NCBI GenBank assembly: GCA_900472925.1
Contig: UCJU01000007.1
Coordinates: 186,001-250,000, forward strand
Direction of reading: 5' to 3'
Length of the DNA stretch: 64,000 bases
From: Hyphomicrobiales bacterium
Lineage (GTDB): Bacteria; Pseudomonadota; Alphaproteobacteria; Rhizobiales; Rhizobiaceae
Shown here: positions 25,405-34,583 of the stretch, one piece after another
Layout: every line of letters starts with the position of its first letter
Numbering within the stretch: position 1 is the stretch's first letter
The notes under the pieces: model-generated
The model's database searches: none
What the model saw: only the letters and a program-made list of their open reading frames with translations
Told to the model about the DNA's origin: nothing
Position numbers and translations under genes: made by a program

Positions 25405-26679
25405 ATGAATAGCGATATTGTAACGACGCCATTCGGGCGGCGAGGGCTATCTATTGGCCGTCTCGCAAGCCAGTTCGCGTCAAGAAGGATTGATCCTGCG
25501 CGGTCAATCGATAAATGGAAGCTGTTTCGCGCAACATGCGAAGCCCGTCCTCTGCTCGGCATTTCGGACCGATCATTGGCTGTGCTGAACGCCTTGCTCA
25601 GTTTCTATCCCAAAACAGAACTATCCGAAGAAAATGGCTTGGTGGTCTTTCCATCCAACCAGCAGCTGTCTCTTCGCGCACACGGAATGGCCGAACAAAC
25701 ATTGCGTCGGCATCTGTCTGCGCTCGTTGATGCAGGTCTCATACTGCGTAAAGACAGTCCCAATGGAAAACGGTATGCCCGAAAGGACAGGACTGGCAGC
25801 ATCAGCGATGCCTACGGCTTCTCGCTCGCGCCCCTGATCGCACGTGCTGATGAAATCCAGGCGATAGCCGATCAGGTCATCGAAGAGCGCCTACAGCTCC
25901 AAAGACTGCGCGAAAAGATCAGCCTGTGCCGCAGAGACATCATCAAATTTGGTGAAATAGCTTTGGCAGATGGCGTCGACGGTGATTGGGGTCGCTATCA
26001 GCAGCAGTATCTTCTCATAACGTCAACGCTCGATCGCAAATCCAAGTCGACCTATCTCGCTATCGTACTCGAAGATTTGACCCAATTGCGGGATGGCATG
26101 GCTAACCAGTTGGAAAAACACATAGAAAAACAAAAAATAAGCGCCAATGCCTATCAAAATGAGCGGCTTATACAGAGTTCAGAATCCGAATCTAATTTTG
26201 AAACATCGGATGTGGATAACGAGAATAGCCGGCTAACCAAGACGCCAGTGGAGACGCAGGATGCTCTGGAAACAGTGAACTTGGCTAAAACTTCAACAGT
26301 CGATATCAAAAGTAACAGGAGTGACGGCTTCGATCTCCAAACTCTCCTCAAAGCCTGCCCGGAGATTGCTTTCTACGGTCCAAATGGTGAGGTGAGGAAC
26401 TGGAGCGACCTCAAACAGGCAGCAAACGTTGTCAAAGCAATGCTTTCGATCAGCCATTCGGCTTATGATGATGCTGAGAAGACAATGGGAACGCAGCATA
26501 CAAACGCAATCATAGCGTGCATATTGGAGCGTGCCGACACAATTCAGTCAGCCGGTGGATATCTCCGCAGCCTCACGGAAAAGTCCCGTGCCAAGCAATT
26601 CTCCATAAAACCGATGCTTATGGCCCTTCTGAAAGCCAGAATGTCGACAAGATCGATGATTTCACCAGGTTTATGCTAA
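25405..26679 (+). CDS. repC: RepC replication initiator
   Basis: This ~424-residue RepC protein starts MNSDIVTTPFGRRGL and has the conserved N-terminal winged-helix part (IDKWKLFRATCEARPLLGIS, LVVFPSNQQLSLRAHGMAEQ, TLRRHLSALVDAGLILRKDS, PNGKRYARKD). The middle (about residues 250-310) is polar and its DNA is more AT-rich, where the origin of repABC replicons usually lies. ATG 25405 has GGTGA upstream and is preferred over the open frame from 25360. Expression is expected to be controlled by the antisense RNA and leader structure upstream. Confidence 0.95.
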   Translation: MNSDIVTTPFGRRGLSIGRLASQFASRRIDPARSIDKWKLFRATCEARPLLGISDRSLAVLNALLSFYPKTELSEENGLVVFPSNQQLSLRAHGMAEQTLRRHLSALVDAGLILRKDSPNGKRYARKDRTGSISDAYGFSLAPLIARADEIQAIADQVIEERLQLQRLREKISLCRRDIIKFGEIALADGVDGDWGRYQQQYLLITSTLDRKSKSTYLAIVLEDLTQLRDGMANQLEKHIEKQKISANAYQNERLIQSSESESNFETSDVDNENSRLTKTPVETQDALETVNLAKTSTVDIKSNRSDGFDLQTLLKACPEIAFYGPNGEVRNWSDLKQAANVVKAMLSISHSAYDDAEKTMGTQHTNAIIACILERADTIQSAGGYLRSLTEKSRAKQFSIKPMLMALLKARMSTRSMISPGLC

Positions 26680-26771
26680 GGCATGATCGTCAAAGTCTGC
26701 CTCAAGAAAATTGACTTTTTGGGGAAAGATTTTTATCTGCGCTTAAGGGATGGCTGAAAAGGAATGACTGA

Positions 26772-27386
26772 ATGACCGCTGCCGAATTGAAGACCGAAAC
26801 AGCTCAGATCGAGCCCAGCCGGACGAAACGTTTGAGAGCAGCGACCCATGACGCCCACAAGGTCCTGGACAGCTTTATCATGTCTGCAAAGCCATTCGAA
26901 AACCGAGTGAACTTCGGGAAATTCATCCAGACGCAGTATCTGTTTCACAGAGATCTCAACGCTTTCTTCTTCAATGAAGCCTTAGACCAATTGCTGCCAG
27001 ACCTTAAGGGACGGCAGCGTCTTGGCTTGATAGAGCAGGACCTGGCAGATTTGAGGGTCGCGACGCCTGATAGCACAGATGTTCCTTTCAACAGAGATGA
27101 TACAGCGTTTAATCTCGCAGAAGCTTTGGGTTGGCTCTATGTGGTCGAAGGCTCCAATCTGGGTGCAGCGTTCCTGTTAAAAGATGCCGCAAAGCTCGGT
27201 CTGGATGAAACATTCGGTGCTCGTCATCTCGCAGGCGCGCCGGAAGGACGGGGATTGCATTGGAAAACATTTGTCGCAGCGCTTGATGCCGTGGAACTGA
27301 CGGCTGAGGACGAAAACCGTGTGATCTCGGGCGCAGAAGCTGCATTTCACGCCGTGCTCGAACACGCTCGGCGCATGATGTCGTGA
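26772..27386 (+). CDS. Biliverdin-producing heme oxygenase
   Basis: This 204-residue all-helical protein has LRAATHDAHKVLD with the likely heme-ligand His (H29) and the distal-helix motif LYVVEGSNLGAAFL with GxxxG, both typical of bacterial heme oxygenases. It would open heme to biliverdin, iron and CO, for iron use or for a bacteriophytochrome chromophore. No phytochrome or heme-uptake gene is adjacent in this window. The start has AAGGA upstream. Cytoplasmic, single gene. Confidence 0.8.
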   Translation: MTAAELKTETAQIEPSRTKRLRAATHDAHKVLDSFIMSAKPFENRVNFGKFIQTQYLFHRDLNAFFFNEALDQLLPDLKGRQRLGLIEQDLADLRVATPDSTDVPFNRDDTAFNLAEALGWLYVVEGSNLGAAFLLKDAAKLGLDETFGARHLAGAPEGRGLHWKTFVAALDAVELTAEDENRVISGAEAAFHAVLEHARRMMS

Positions 27387-27495
27387 TCGCCCTTGTTGGA
27401 GACGGCTGGTTGCATAGGCGACTGAGCGACTTGCTCTAAGATGCGTTTGAGCTACACTGTATGCGTGGCGGGGAGGCCACTTCACAGGAGGTTCA

Positions 27496-28485
27496 ATGAT
27501 CTATCGACTTTTAAAGCGACGCACTGCTCTGGCACTGGCTGCATCCGCTGCGACTTTTCTGGCGCTCGGTAGCGCGGTCCAGGCTCAAAGTTTTCCAGAT
27601 AGAACGATAACTCTGGTCGTTCCCTTTGCAGCCGGAGGCTCCACGGATGTCGTTGCCCGTGTCATCGCCCAGAAAATGGGGGATGAGCTCGGCCAGCAGA
27701 TCGTGGTGGAGAATGTTGCAGGTGCTGGCGGTAATCTCGGCGCCGACCGGGTCGCACGTGCGGAGCCGGATGGTTACACGATCTTGATGGGCACCGTTGC
27801 CACCCACGCATTGAACCCCCTCATTCTCAAAACAAAACCATACGATCCCGAAAAGGATTTCGCGCCGATCTCGTTGCTGGTCGTTGTTCCCAATGTTCTG
27901 GTCGTCAACCCGCAGCTCCCGGTTAATACGGTTGCGGACCTTATTGCTCTCGTGAAAGCGGAACCGGATAAATATGCCTATGCGTCATCCGGTAACGGAA
28001 CGCCTCTGCATCTGTCGGGCGAGCTTTTCAAGGCCATGACGGGGATCAGCATGCAACATGTTCCTTACAAGGGATCGGGCCCAGCCTTGAATGACCTTCT
28101 TGGCAATCAGGTGTCGATCATGTTCGATAATCTGCCGTCGTCTTCCGGACACATCAAGTCGGGAACATTGAAGGCTTTGGGCGTAACAACGGCCGAGCGG
28201 GCATCATCCTTCCCGGACATTCCGACGATCGCCGAAACCGTTCCAGGCTATGAAACCTATACGTGGAACGCACTATTTGCGCCTGCGGGAACGCCGCCGG
28301 AGGCCGTGGATAAGTTGAATGCGGCTGCCAAAAAGGCACTTGCAGACCCGAGCGTCGCGGCACGCATGGCAGATTTCAGCGCAAAAATCGTCGGCTCCAC
28401 GCCAGATGAACTGAAAGCCCATGTGGCGCAGGAAATCGCCAAATGGGAACCCGTCGTCAAAAGTGCCAACGTCCAAATGGATTGA
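27496..28485 (+). CDS. Bug-family (TctC) periplasmic substrate-binding protein
   Basis: This 329-residue protein has a signal peptide (about residues 1-30, ending SAVQAQ) and the Bug/TctC pattern: FPDRTITLVVPFAAGGSTDV, NVAGAGGNLGADRVARAEPD, GTPLHLSGELFKAMTG and HVPYKGSGPALNDLLGNQVS. Such proteins bind carboxylates or related compounds for tripartite tricarboxylate transporters. No TctA/TctB membrane genes follow, so it is an orphan that must share a transporter or act as a sensor. GGAGG precedes the ATG. It lies just upstream of the rut operon, but a hairpin separates them. Confidence 0.85.
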   Translation: MIYRLLKRRTALALAASAATFLALGSAVQAQSFPDRTITLVVPFAAGGSTDVVARVIAQKMGDELGQQIVVENVAGAGGNLGADRVARAEPDGYTILMGTVATHALNPLILKTKPYDPEKDFAPISLLVVVPNVLVVNPQLPVNTVADLIALVKAEPDKYAYASSGNGTPLHLSGELFKAMTGISMQHVPYKGSGPALNDLLGNQVSIMFDNLPSSSGHIKSGTLKALGVTTAERASSFPDIPTIAETVPGYETYTWNALFAPAGTPPEAVDKLNAAAKKALADPSVAARMADFSAKIVGSTPDELKAHVAQEIAKWEPVVKSANVQMD

Positions 28486-28491
28486 CATGGG

Positions 28492-28525
28492 TCGAGACGA
28501 TCGTTGCGAAAACGGATCGTCTCGA
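28492..28525 (+). terminator. Strong hairpin after the Bug-family gene
   Basis: TCGAGACGATC (28492-28502) pairs perfectly with GATCGTCTCGA (28515-28525), seven bases after the stop. There is no T run, so it may stabilise the 3' end rather than terminate by itself. Confidence 0.5.
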
Positions 28526-28642
28526 TACCTCGATGGCGTGGCTATGCTCCAGCGCCTGAAAGCAACAAGACCCGTTCCCTGACAAGCACGATTTTGACGG
28601 TGCACGCTCTCGCAACCGGCTGCCGAAGAAATGAGCAATATT

Positions 28643-28677
28643 TTTATCAAACGATAAATATTTTATCATTTGATAAA
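28643..28677. promoter_or_regulatory. Tandem operator-like sites upstream of the rut operon
   Basis: Two copies of TTTATCNNNNGATAAA occur at 28643-28658 and 28662-28677, 19 bases apart. Together they form an imperfect 18-3-18 inverted repeat (28641-28679). The sequence differs from the TTGACCA-type site of E. coli RutR, so another regulator is likely. They lie about 53 bases upstream of the sigma54 -24 element. Confidence 0.6.
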
Positions 28678-28729
28678 AATAAAAAATGAGATAGCTTGTA
28701 ACACATTGTTTTTACTCAGCCCAAGAGAC

Positions 28730-28745
28730 TGGCACGGAACCTGCA
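28730..28745 (+). promoter_or_regulatory. Sigma54 (-24/-12) promoter of the rut operon
   Basis: TGGCACGGAACCTGCA has GG (28731-28732) and GC (28743-28744) separated by exactly ten bases, matching the RpoN consensus TGGCACG-N4-TTGCA with one change. It lies about 50 bases before the rutA ATG. Nitrogen (NtrC/RpoN) control is known for the E. coli rut operon. I could not see a convincing NtrC site. Confidence 0.8.
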
Positions 28746-28793
28746 TTCAATCTCTCATCAGTTCGATACAAACGCTTGATACGGAGGATGCAT

Positions 28794-29885
28794 ATGGAAA
28801 TCGGTGTTTTCATTCCAATCGGAAACAATGGCTGGCTGCTGTCGGAAAATGCGCCGCAATATAAGCCGAGCTTTGAGCTCAACAAGCAGATCACGCTTAC
28901 GGCTGAGAAATACGGCTTCGATTTCGCGCTGTCGATGATCAAGCTGAGGGGATTTGGCGGCAAGACGGAATTCTGGGACTACAATCTGGAATCTTTCACG
29001 CTGATGGCAGGTCTTGCAGCCGTCACCTCGAAAATCAAGCTTTTCGGTACGACGGCTACACTCGTCATGCCGCCAGCCATCGTTGCGCGGATGGCGACCA
29101 CCATCGATTCCATTTCCGGTGGACGTTTCGGCATCAATCTCATCACGGGCTGGCAGCGGCCGGAATACAGCCAGATGGGGCTGTGGCCGGGTGACGAGTA
29201 TTTTGGTGATCGTTATACCTATCTCAGCGAATATACCACGGTGCTTCAGGAGCTTTTGACGACCGGCCAGTCGGACCTCAAAGGCAAGTATTTCACCATG
29301 GACGATTGCCGTATGAAGCCGGTGCCGCAGGGTGATGTAAAACTCATTTGCGCAGGCTCATCCGATAAGGGCATGGAATTTTCGGCGAAATTTGCCGATT
29401 ACAGCTTCTGTTTCGGCGTTGGAGTCAACACGCCAAAGGCCTTCGCGCCTACCAATGAGCGCTTGCTTGCCGCCACTGAGAAGTCAGGGCGAGATGTGCG
29501 CTCCTTCGTCCTCACCATGGTGCTTGCGGAAGAGAAATCCGAAGACGCCTGGGCCAAGTGGGAGCACTATAAGGCAGGTGCAGATCAGGAAGCCATCAAA
29601 TGGCTGGGCCTGCAAAGCTCCGTCGATACCAAGTCCGGTGCCGATACCAATGTGCGCCACATGGCCAATCCGGTGTCGGCCGTCAACATCAACATGGGTA
29701 CCATCATCGGTTCCTATGAAGAGGTTGCTGCCATGCTGGATGAGATGAGCGAAGTGCCGGGTACAGGTGGTGTCATGCTCACATTTGATGATTTCGTCGA
29801 GGGTATCGAAAAGTTCGGTAAATATGTGCAGCCTCTGATGAAAAGTCGCCAGCATGTGACAGCTGCTCTGGAGGCCGCAGAATGA
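28794..29885 (+). CDS. rutA: RutA, pyrimidine monooxygenase (uracil ring cleavage)
   Basis: This 363-residue luciferase-like flavin monooxygenase starts [20 protein letters not shown] and carries the RutA-typical [20 protein letters not shown] and [16 protein letters not shown]. RutA uses FMNH2 and oxygen to open uracil or thymine between N3 and C4, giving ureidoacrylate peracid. ATG 28794 is chosen among three in-frame ATGs because GGAGG lies six bases upstream. It is the first gene of the operon, behind a sigma54 promoter, and overlaps rutB by four bases. Confidence 0.93.
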   Translation: MEIGVFIPIGNNGWLLSENAPQYKPSFELNKQITLTAEKYGFDFALSMIKLRGFGGKTEFWDYNLESFTLMAGLAAVTSKIKLFGTTATLVMPPAIVARMATTIDSISGGRFGINLITGWQRPEYSQMGLWPGDEYFGDRYTYLSEYTTVLQELLTTGQSDLKGKYFTMDDCRMKPVPQGDVKLICAGSSDKGMEFSAKFADYSFCFGVGVNTPKAFAPTNERLLAATEKSGRDVRSFVLTMVLAEEKSEDAWAKWEHYKAGADQEAIKWLGLQSSVDTKSGADTNVRHMANPVSAVNINMGTIIGSYEEVAAMLDEMSEVPGTGGVMLTFDDFVEGIEKFGKYVQPLMKSRQHVTAALEAAE

Positions 29886-30622
29886 CAGAAGCCGTTGTGA
29901 CGGGTTATAATGCACCGAAAAGCCGCTCGGAAAGCGTCACGCTTCCCGCAAGGCCTGAACCAATCTCGCTGACGCCGAGCGAAACCGCCGTCGTTGTGGT
30001 GGACATGCAGAACGCCTATTCCACCGAAGGCGGTTACGTCGATCTGGCTGGTTTCGATATTACCGGCGCAAAATCCACCATCGCCAATATTGGCAAGACG
30101 CTGGATGCAGCCCGCCGGGCAGGGGTGCAGGTCATCTACTTCCAGAATGGCTGGGATAGCGATTATGTCGAGGCGGGCGGCCCTGGTTCTCCCAACTGGC
30201 ACAAATCCAATGCCTTGAAAACCATGCGTGCTCGCCCTGACCTGCACGGAAAACTGCTGGCCAAAGGCACCTGGGATTACGCCATTGTCGATGAGCTGCA
30301 GCCACAGCCGGGTGATATTCTGGTGCCGAAGACGCGCTATAGCGGCTTCTTCAATACCAATATGGACAGCGTGTTGCGGGCAAGAGGTATCCGAAATCTC
30401 GTTTTTGTCGGTATTGCCACCAATGTCTGCGTTGAAAGCTCACTGCGGGATGCCTTCCATCTCGAATATTTCGGCGTGATGCTGGAAGATGCGACGCACC
30501 ATCTTGGGCCTGATTTCATACAGCAGGCGACCGTCTATAATGTCGAGAAATTTTTCGGCTGGGTGGCGACGGTCAATGATTTCTGCGCGGTCATTTCGCA
30601 AGCCGCACCCATCGAAGATTGA
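29882..30622 (+). CDS. rutB: RutB, ureidoacrylate amidohydrolase
   Basis: This 246-residue isochorismatase-like hydrolase contains [20 protein letters not shown] with the catalytic Asp, a central Lys region, and [20 protein letters not shown] with the nucleophilic Cys. It cleaves ureidoacrylate to aminoacrylate, CO2 and ammonia. It starts at the ATGA overlap with rutA. Gene order rutA-B-C-D-F supports the call. Confidence 0.93.
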   Translation: MTEAVVTGYNAPKSRSESVTLPARPEPISLTPSETAVVVVDMQNAYSTEGGYVDLAGFDITGAKSTIANIGKTLDAARRAGVQVIYFQNGWDSDYVEAGGPGSPNWHKSNALKTMRARPDLHGKLLAKGTWDYAIVDELQPQPGDILVPKTRYSGFFNTNMDSVLRARGIRNLVFVGIATNVCVESSLRDAFHLEYFGVMLEDATHHLGPDFIQQATVYNVEKFFGWVATVNDFCAVISQAAPIED

Positions 30623-30649
30623 TCCACGATCGACAAAGAGGAAAACAAC

Positions 30650-31039
30650 ATGCCCAAGACAATCATTGTACCGGAAGGCACAGCCAAGCCAATCGCTCCG
30701 TTTTCGCCAGGAACATTGGCTGACGGTATCGTCTATGTTTCGGGAACGCTGCCCTTCGACAAGAATAACGATGTGGTGCATGTCGGCGATGCCTCCGCGC
30801 AAACCCGGCATGTTCTGGAGACCATCAAATCGGTGATCGAAACCGCTGGCGGCACCATGGACGATGTTACCATGAACCATATTTTCATCACGGACTGGGC
30901 AAATTACCAGGCCGTCAACGCTGTGTATGCCGAGTATTTTCCCGGTGACAAGCCGGCGCGCTACTGTATCCAGTGCGGGTTGGTGAAACCGGATGCACTG
31001 GTGGAAATCGCCACCGTTGCCCACATCGGAAAGAAGTAA
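30650..31039 (+). CDS. rutC: RutC, Rid-family aminoacrylate deaminase
   Basis: This 129-residue protein of the RidA/YjgF family starts [20 protein letters not shown] and contains [16 protein letters not shown] and [20 protein letters not shown] blocks, the latter holding the conserved Arg and Cys of RutC. It speeds hydrolysis of 3-aminoacrylate to malonic semialdehyde and ammonia. Forms trimers in the cytoplasm in known members. GAGG lies upstream of the ATG. Confidence 0.92.
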   Translation: MPKTIIVPEGTAKPIAPFSPGTLADGIVYVSGTLPFDKNNDVVHVGDASAQTRHVLETIKSVIETAGGTMDDVTMNHIFITDWANYQAVNAVYAEYFPGDKPARYCIQCGLVKPDALVEIATVAHIGKK

Positions 31040-31045
31040 CACGCC

Positions 31046-31840
31046 ATGCATTTTGAGGTTCACGGACAGACGCGACCGGAAGCAGAGACGATTCTGTTGT
31101 CCTCCGGTCTGGGCGGATCCGGTAGCTACTGGGCGCCACAGATGGAGATGCTGGGTCAGCATTTCCGGGTGGTGACCTATGATCATCGCGGCACCGGCAA
31201 AACCGGTGGTGAGGTGCCGGAAACCGGCGGGATTTCAGCGATGGCCGACGACGTGCTGGAGATCGCCTCTTCCCTGAAACTCGAAAAATTTCACTTCATG
31301 GGACATGCTCTTGGCGGTCTGATCGGGCTGGATATTGCCCTGCGCAGGCCCGATCTGATCGACAAGCTTGTTCTGATCAATGCCTGGAGCAAAGCCGATC
31401 CGCTGTCCGGCCGGTGCTTCGATGCGCGCATATCGCTTCTGGAACATTCCGGCGTGGAGGCTTTCGTCAAAGCGCAGCCGCTGTTTCTCTACCCGGCGGT
31501 TTGGATGTCCGAGAATGCCGAGCGACTGGCAAGAGACGATGCCCATGGTGTGGCACATTTTCAGGGCAAGCAGAATGTCCTGCGACGTATCGCGGCGCTG
31601 AGGGCTTTCGATGTGGATGAGCGGCTGTCGTACATCAAAAACCAGACGCTTGTTCTGACTGCCAAAGATGACCTTCTCGTGCCGTTTACCCGCTCCCTGC
31701 TGTTGGCTGAAGGCCTGCCAAATGCGGAGCTTGTCATCTTCGATATGGGGGCACATGCGGTGAATGCCGTCGACGTCAGTGGTTTCAATGAAACAGTGAA
31801 AAAATTTCTGTTGCCGTCGGCATCAGCGCGAATTTCGTGA
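31046..31840 (+). CDS. rutD: RutD, alpha/beta-hydrolase-fold protein
   Basis: This 264-residue alpha/beta hydrolase begins MHFEVHGQTRPEAETILLSS and has HRGTGKTGG and the elbow GHALGGLIGLDIAL. As in E. coli RutD, the usual nucleophile Ser is Ala (GHALG). The AQPLFLYPAVWMSENAERL and HFQGKQNVLRRIAALRAFD blocks are RutD-specific. It is thought to help hydrolyse aminoacrylate or a carbamate intermediate. Six bases separate it from rutC. Confidence 0.92.
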   Translation: MHFEVHGQTRPEAETILLSSGLGGSGSYWAPQMEMLGQHFRVVTYDHRGTGKTGGEVPETGGISAMADDVLEIASSLKLEKFHFMGHALGGLIGLDIALRRPDLIDKLVLINAWSKADPLSGRCFDARISLLEHSGVEAFVKAQPLFLYPAVWMSENAERLARDDAHGVAHFQGKQNVLRRIAALRAFDVDERLSYIKNQTLVLTAKDDLLVPFTRSLLLAEGLPNAELVIFDMGAHAVNAVDVSGFNETVKKFLLPSASARIS

Positions 31841-31863
31841 TTTACGGGAGAAGGTTCTTTTAA

Positions 31864-32388
31864 ATGCAGATAGTGTCTCTCAAAAAGGATGTGACAATGG
31901 AGGCGAAGACTGTTGAGCAGCGCAGCCTGGATTATCGCAATGCGATGTCTCAATTGGCCGGTGCCGTCAACATCGTGACAACGGATGGGCCTGCGGGCAA
32001 GGCTGGTTTTGCGGCAACCGCAGTGTGCAGTGTTTCCGACAATCCACCAACATTGCTGGTCTGCCTTAACCGGAATTCATCCGCGCATAAATCCGTGGTC
32101 GCAAACGGCGTCGTGTGCATCAATACGCTGGCTGGGGGGCAGCAAGAGTTGAGCGGCATCTTTGGTGGCAAGACACCGATGGACGTCCGCTTTGCTGCGG
32201 GCACATGGACGACGCTGGAAACAAATGCCCCCGTACTTGAAGGCGCACTCGTCTCCTTCGATTGCCGCATCCGTACCATTCATGACGGTGTAACGCATGA
32301 TATTTTGATGTGCGAAGTGCTGGATACGATTATCGGCGAGGGGGAAGAAGCCCTGATGTATTTCAAGCGAGCTTACCGTCAGCTTTGA
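31864..32388 (+). CDS. rutF: RutF, flavin reductase
   Basis: This 174-residue flavin-reductase-like protein has the RutF block [40 protein letters not shown] and [14 protein letters not shown]. It supplies reduced FMN to RutA from NADH. ATG 31864 has GGAGAAGG upstream; ATG 31897 is an alternative with AAGGA. It ends the operon: rutE (malonic semialdehyde reductase), rutG (uracil permease) and rutR are not present in this window. Confidence 0.92.
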   Translation: MQIVSLKKDVTMEAKTVEQRSLDYRNAMSQLAGAVNIVTTDGPAGKAGFAATAVCSVSDNPPTLLVCLNRNSSAHKSVVANGVVCINTLAGGQQELSGIFGGKTPMDVRFAAGTWTTLETNAPVLEGALVSFDCRIRTIHDGVTHDILMCEVLDTIIGEGEEALMYFKRAYRQL

Positions 32389-32480
32389 GGGTGAGCAAAG
32401 CCATAGGGAACTGACCGCAAAGTGCGTCCAGGGCGTTCTCGAATGGGACGGTTTGTCTGCGGTGTTTTCGACTATTTTAT

Positions 32481-32530
32481 GGGGCCGTCCACTGTTATTT
32501 CTTCAACCATGTTGACGGCCCCGCGCTATT
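32481..32530 (+). terminator. Long-loop hairpin, probable rut operon terminator
   Basis: GGGGCCGTC (32481-32489) pairs perfectly with GACGGCCCC (32514-32522) across a 24-base loop; a run of T follows at 32529. It lies 93 bases after the rutF stop. The rest of the 376-base gap to the next gene holds only the EcfG-type promoter. Confidence 0.6.
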
Positions 32531-32711
32531 TTTAGACGGGACTGATGGTTTGGAGGCACCATTTTCGACGCCGGTTTGCAGGCGCAGTGATGTCTTCACG
32601 TTTTCGTCGCGGGCAGGTGCTTGAGTGAGCGAACGAGCAGGGCACCACCGGGAACGGCAAGGTAAAAGAGGCGATCGGCCGATAGTAGCTTTGCGGCGGT
32701 CGTATCATTAG

Positions 32712-32736
32712 GGAACTCTAAAGCGGACTGGTCGTT
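32712..32736 (+). promoter_or_regulatory. EcfG-type general stress promoter
   Basis: GGAAC (32712-32716) and CGTT (32733-32736) are 16 bases apart, the consensus of the alphaproteobacterial general stress sigma factor EcfG. It lies 29 bases before the ATG of the small proline-rich protein. Confidence 0.7.
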
Positions 32737-32764
32737 TGCTCTTCATTGTCTGTGAAGGAGCAAT

Positions 32765-32965
32765 ATGATGACTGGTTTCGACCAAGAACCAACCAACCCT
32801 GTTGAAACGCCAAGGGGCCCGATATCGACACCGGGTATTCCGGACCGCGTGCAGGAAAAGCCGCCGGTGCCGCCGATCAAAGACCCGGGCGATAGCAAAA
32901 ATCCGAATGATCCGACGCTCGATCCGGCAATGTTGCCGATCGGGGATCCAGCTGGCGCTGCGTAA
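32765..32965 (+). CDS. Small proline-rich hypothetical protein
   Basis: This 66-residue protein (MMTGFDQEPTNPVETPRGPI at the start) is very rich in Pro, Asp and Gly, has no hydrophobic segment, and is probably unstructured. AAGGAG lies upstream of ATG 32765 and of the equally likely ATG 32768. An EcfG-type promoter precedes it, which points to a stress-induced role (inference). I know similar short proline-rich proteins as uncharacterised in Rhizobiaceae. Function unknown. Confidence 0.7.
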   Translation: MMTGFDQEPTNPVETPRGPISTPGIPDRVQEKPPVPPIKDPGDSKNPNDPTLDPAMLPIGDPAGAA

Positions 32966-33107
32966 CCGCAAACGGGAACCGCTTTTTTAGAAGAATCCAA
33001 TCTCAGTGAAAAACCAGCTTCCTGACGGTTGCTGCTGCGCTCCCTAAAAATGCTGCATTGCGGCATATCATGACAAAGGTGAGATTCAGCAGCAGTCAGG
33101 AAGCTCT

Positions 33108-34007
33108 ATGGTTTTACCCCAGTCAGCCCGTCTCCATCGAATGCTCCGATACATTGGATGGCCACTCGCCCTGCTTTTTGTTTGGGATATCGTCGTTACC
33201 CTTACATATGTTTATGTCCCACACCCCTGGCTGAACCTCCCGGTTTTACCGATGAGCCTGCTGGGGTCGGCGCTCGCGCTGTTTCTCAGTTTTCGGAATA
33301 ACAGCGCTTATGCACGGTGGTGGGAGGCCCGGACATTGTGGGGTGCCATGGTCAACGCGTCCCGCTCTTACGGACGGGAAGTCTTTTTCCTCATTGAGGA
33401 GAATCCTGACAGCAAGAAACTTCGGCAAGAACTGGTGCGACGTCAGATCGCCTATGTAAACGCGTTGCGCTGTCATTTGCGGCGACAGCCATGCATGCCT
33501 GAAATCGCGGATTTTCTTCCCGAAGACCGAATGCGGGACGTGGAGGGTGCCGCCAACGTGCCCAACGCGATCTTGAACGGCACTGGTGGCCTTCTCAGGG
33601 ATGCGCGACGGGCGGGGTGGGTCGATGCCTACGGTCACGTCCAGATCGAGAGCCTTCTGGTGGATATGAGCAATGCCCAAGGCGGGATGGAGCGGATAAA
33701 GAACACACCGCTGCCGCGCGAATACGGCTACTTTCCCACCTTGTTCGTCCACGGATTCTGCATACTCCTGCCGGTAGGACTCGTTGACAGCTTGACGATA
33801 TTTACGCCTCTTGCATCAACCGCAGTGGGTTTCATGCTGCTGGCAATGGACCGTATAGGTGCCGATCTGCAGGATCCGTTTGAAAACAGGGCTCACGATG
33901 TTCCCCTGACCTCGATCTGCCGGACGATTCAGATTGATCTTGAGCATCTGCTTGGACATGTCGCGCCCGCAAAGCCGGTTCAGCCTGTCAAGAACGTGCT
34001 TTGGTAG
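33108..34007 (+). CDS. Bestrophin-like (UPF0187 / YneE) anion channel family protein
   Basis: This 299-residue membrane protein has MLRYIGWPLALLFVWDIVVT, the diagnostic LFLSFRNNSAYARWWEAR followed by LWGAMVNASRS, and C-terminal membrane helices (FPTLFVHGFCILLPVGLVDS) ending in EDPFENRAHD-like DLQDPFENRAHDVPL. These are hallmarks of bacterial bestrophin homologues, pentameric ion channels of the inner membrane. It is probably monocistronic. The C-terminal sequence follows the family closely. Confidence 0.85.
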   Translation: MVLPQSARLHRMLRYIGWPLALLFVWDIVVTLTYVYVPHPWLNLPVLPMSLLGSALALFLSFRNNSAYARWWEARTLWGAMVNASRSYGREVFFLIEENPDSKKLRQELVRRQIAYVNALRCHLRRQPCMPEIADFLPEDRMRDVEGAANVPNAILNGTGGLLRDARRAGWVDAYGHVQIESLLVDMSNAQGGMERIKNTPLPREYGYFPTLFVHGFCILLPVGLVDSLTIFTPLASTAVGFMLLAMDRIGADLQDPFENRAHDVPLTSICRTIQIDLEHLLGHVAPAKPVQPVKNVLW

Positions 34008-34067
34008 TCCGCGCTCGATTGTGGGCTGGCGCATGGCCCAGATGAGCCATGCGCGACTGTGCGACTA

Positions 34068-34583
34068 TCAGCTTGCGGTGCGCAACTGCAAACGTGAGAC
34101 GCCCGCTGCGACGTTGACGCCTAGGCCCGCTTCGGCGCTCAGCGGCTGCAGGCCAAAGTTTTTGGCGTTACCACCGACCAGCGCGTTAGCGCCAAGCCCG
34201 ATGCCGAGAGATGCGCGGGCGGACGCACCGACATAAGTTCCGGCGAGGCTGCCCCGGCCAACGGTTGTCGGTTCCGTATTGTAAACGATCCAGGTGATGT
34301 AGGATTTGCCCGTCACACCGACATCGAGACCGAGTTTGCCAATCGTCCCGGTGTAGCGCTCCACCTTGCCGGTGCGCTGCTTGAACTGGCACTCGACAGC
34401 ACGGCTGGAGCCGACCAGAAGGCCGATGCCGCCTGCGACTTCACAAGATAGTGTCCCCAGACGTTCTTTCGGCTGCGTAACAACCCGCTCTGTTGGTTTT
34501 TTATTGTGGTGTGTGCTGGCGGCAGATGCTGCCGATGTCATGGTCAGTGCGCCAGCGATGGCGAGGATGAGGGATTTTTTCAT
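34068..34583 (-). CDS. DUF992 family exported protein
   Basis: This 171-residue protein has a clear signal peptide (MKKSLILAIAGALTMTSAAS, cleavage near ASAAS) and the DUF992 pattern: LGTLSCEVAGGIGLLVGSSR, VECQFKQRTGKVERYTGTIG and KLGLDVGVTG. Two Cys could form a disulfide. It is probably periplasmic or envelope-bound; function unknown. The frame extends to 34952, but the signal peptide fixes ATG 34583, which overlaps the BON-protein stop by four bases, so the two genes are coupled. Confidence 0.85.
   Translation of the reverse strand: MKKSLILAIAGALTMTSAASAASTHHNKKPTERVVTQPKERLGTLSCEVAGGIGLLVGSSRAVECQFKQRTGKVERYTGTIGKLGLDVGVTGKSYITWIVYNTEPTTVGRGSLAGTYVGASARASLGIGLGANALVGGNAKNFGLQPLSAEAGLGVNVAAGVSRLQLRTAS

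Noticed and set aside
28598-28620. NtrC binding site upstream of the rut sigma54 promoter
   Set aside because: Only one half-site (GGTGCAC) is present; the second half does not match.
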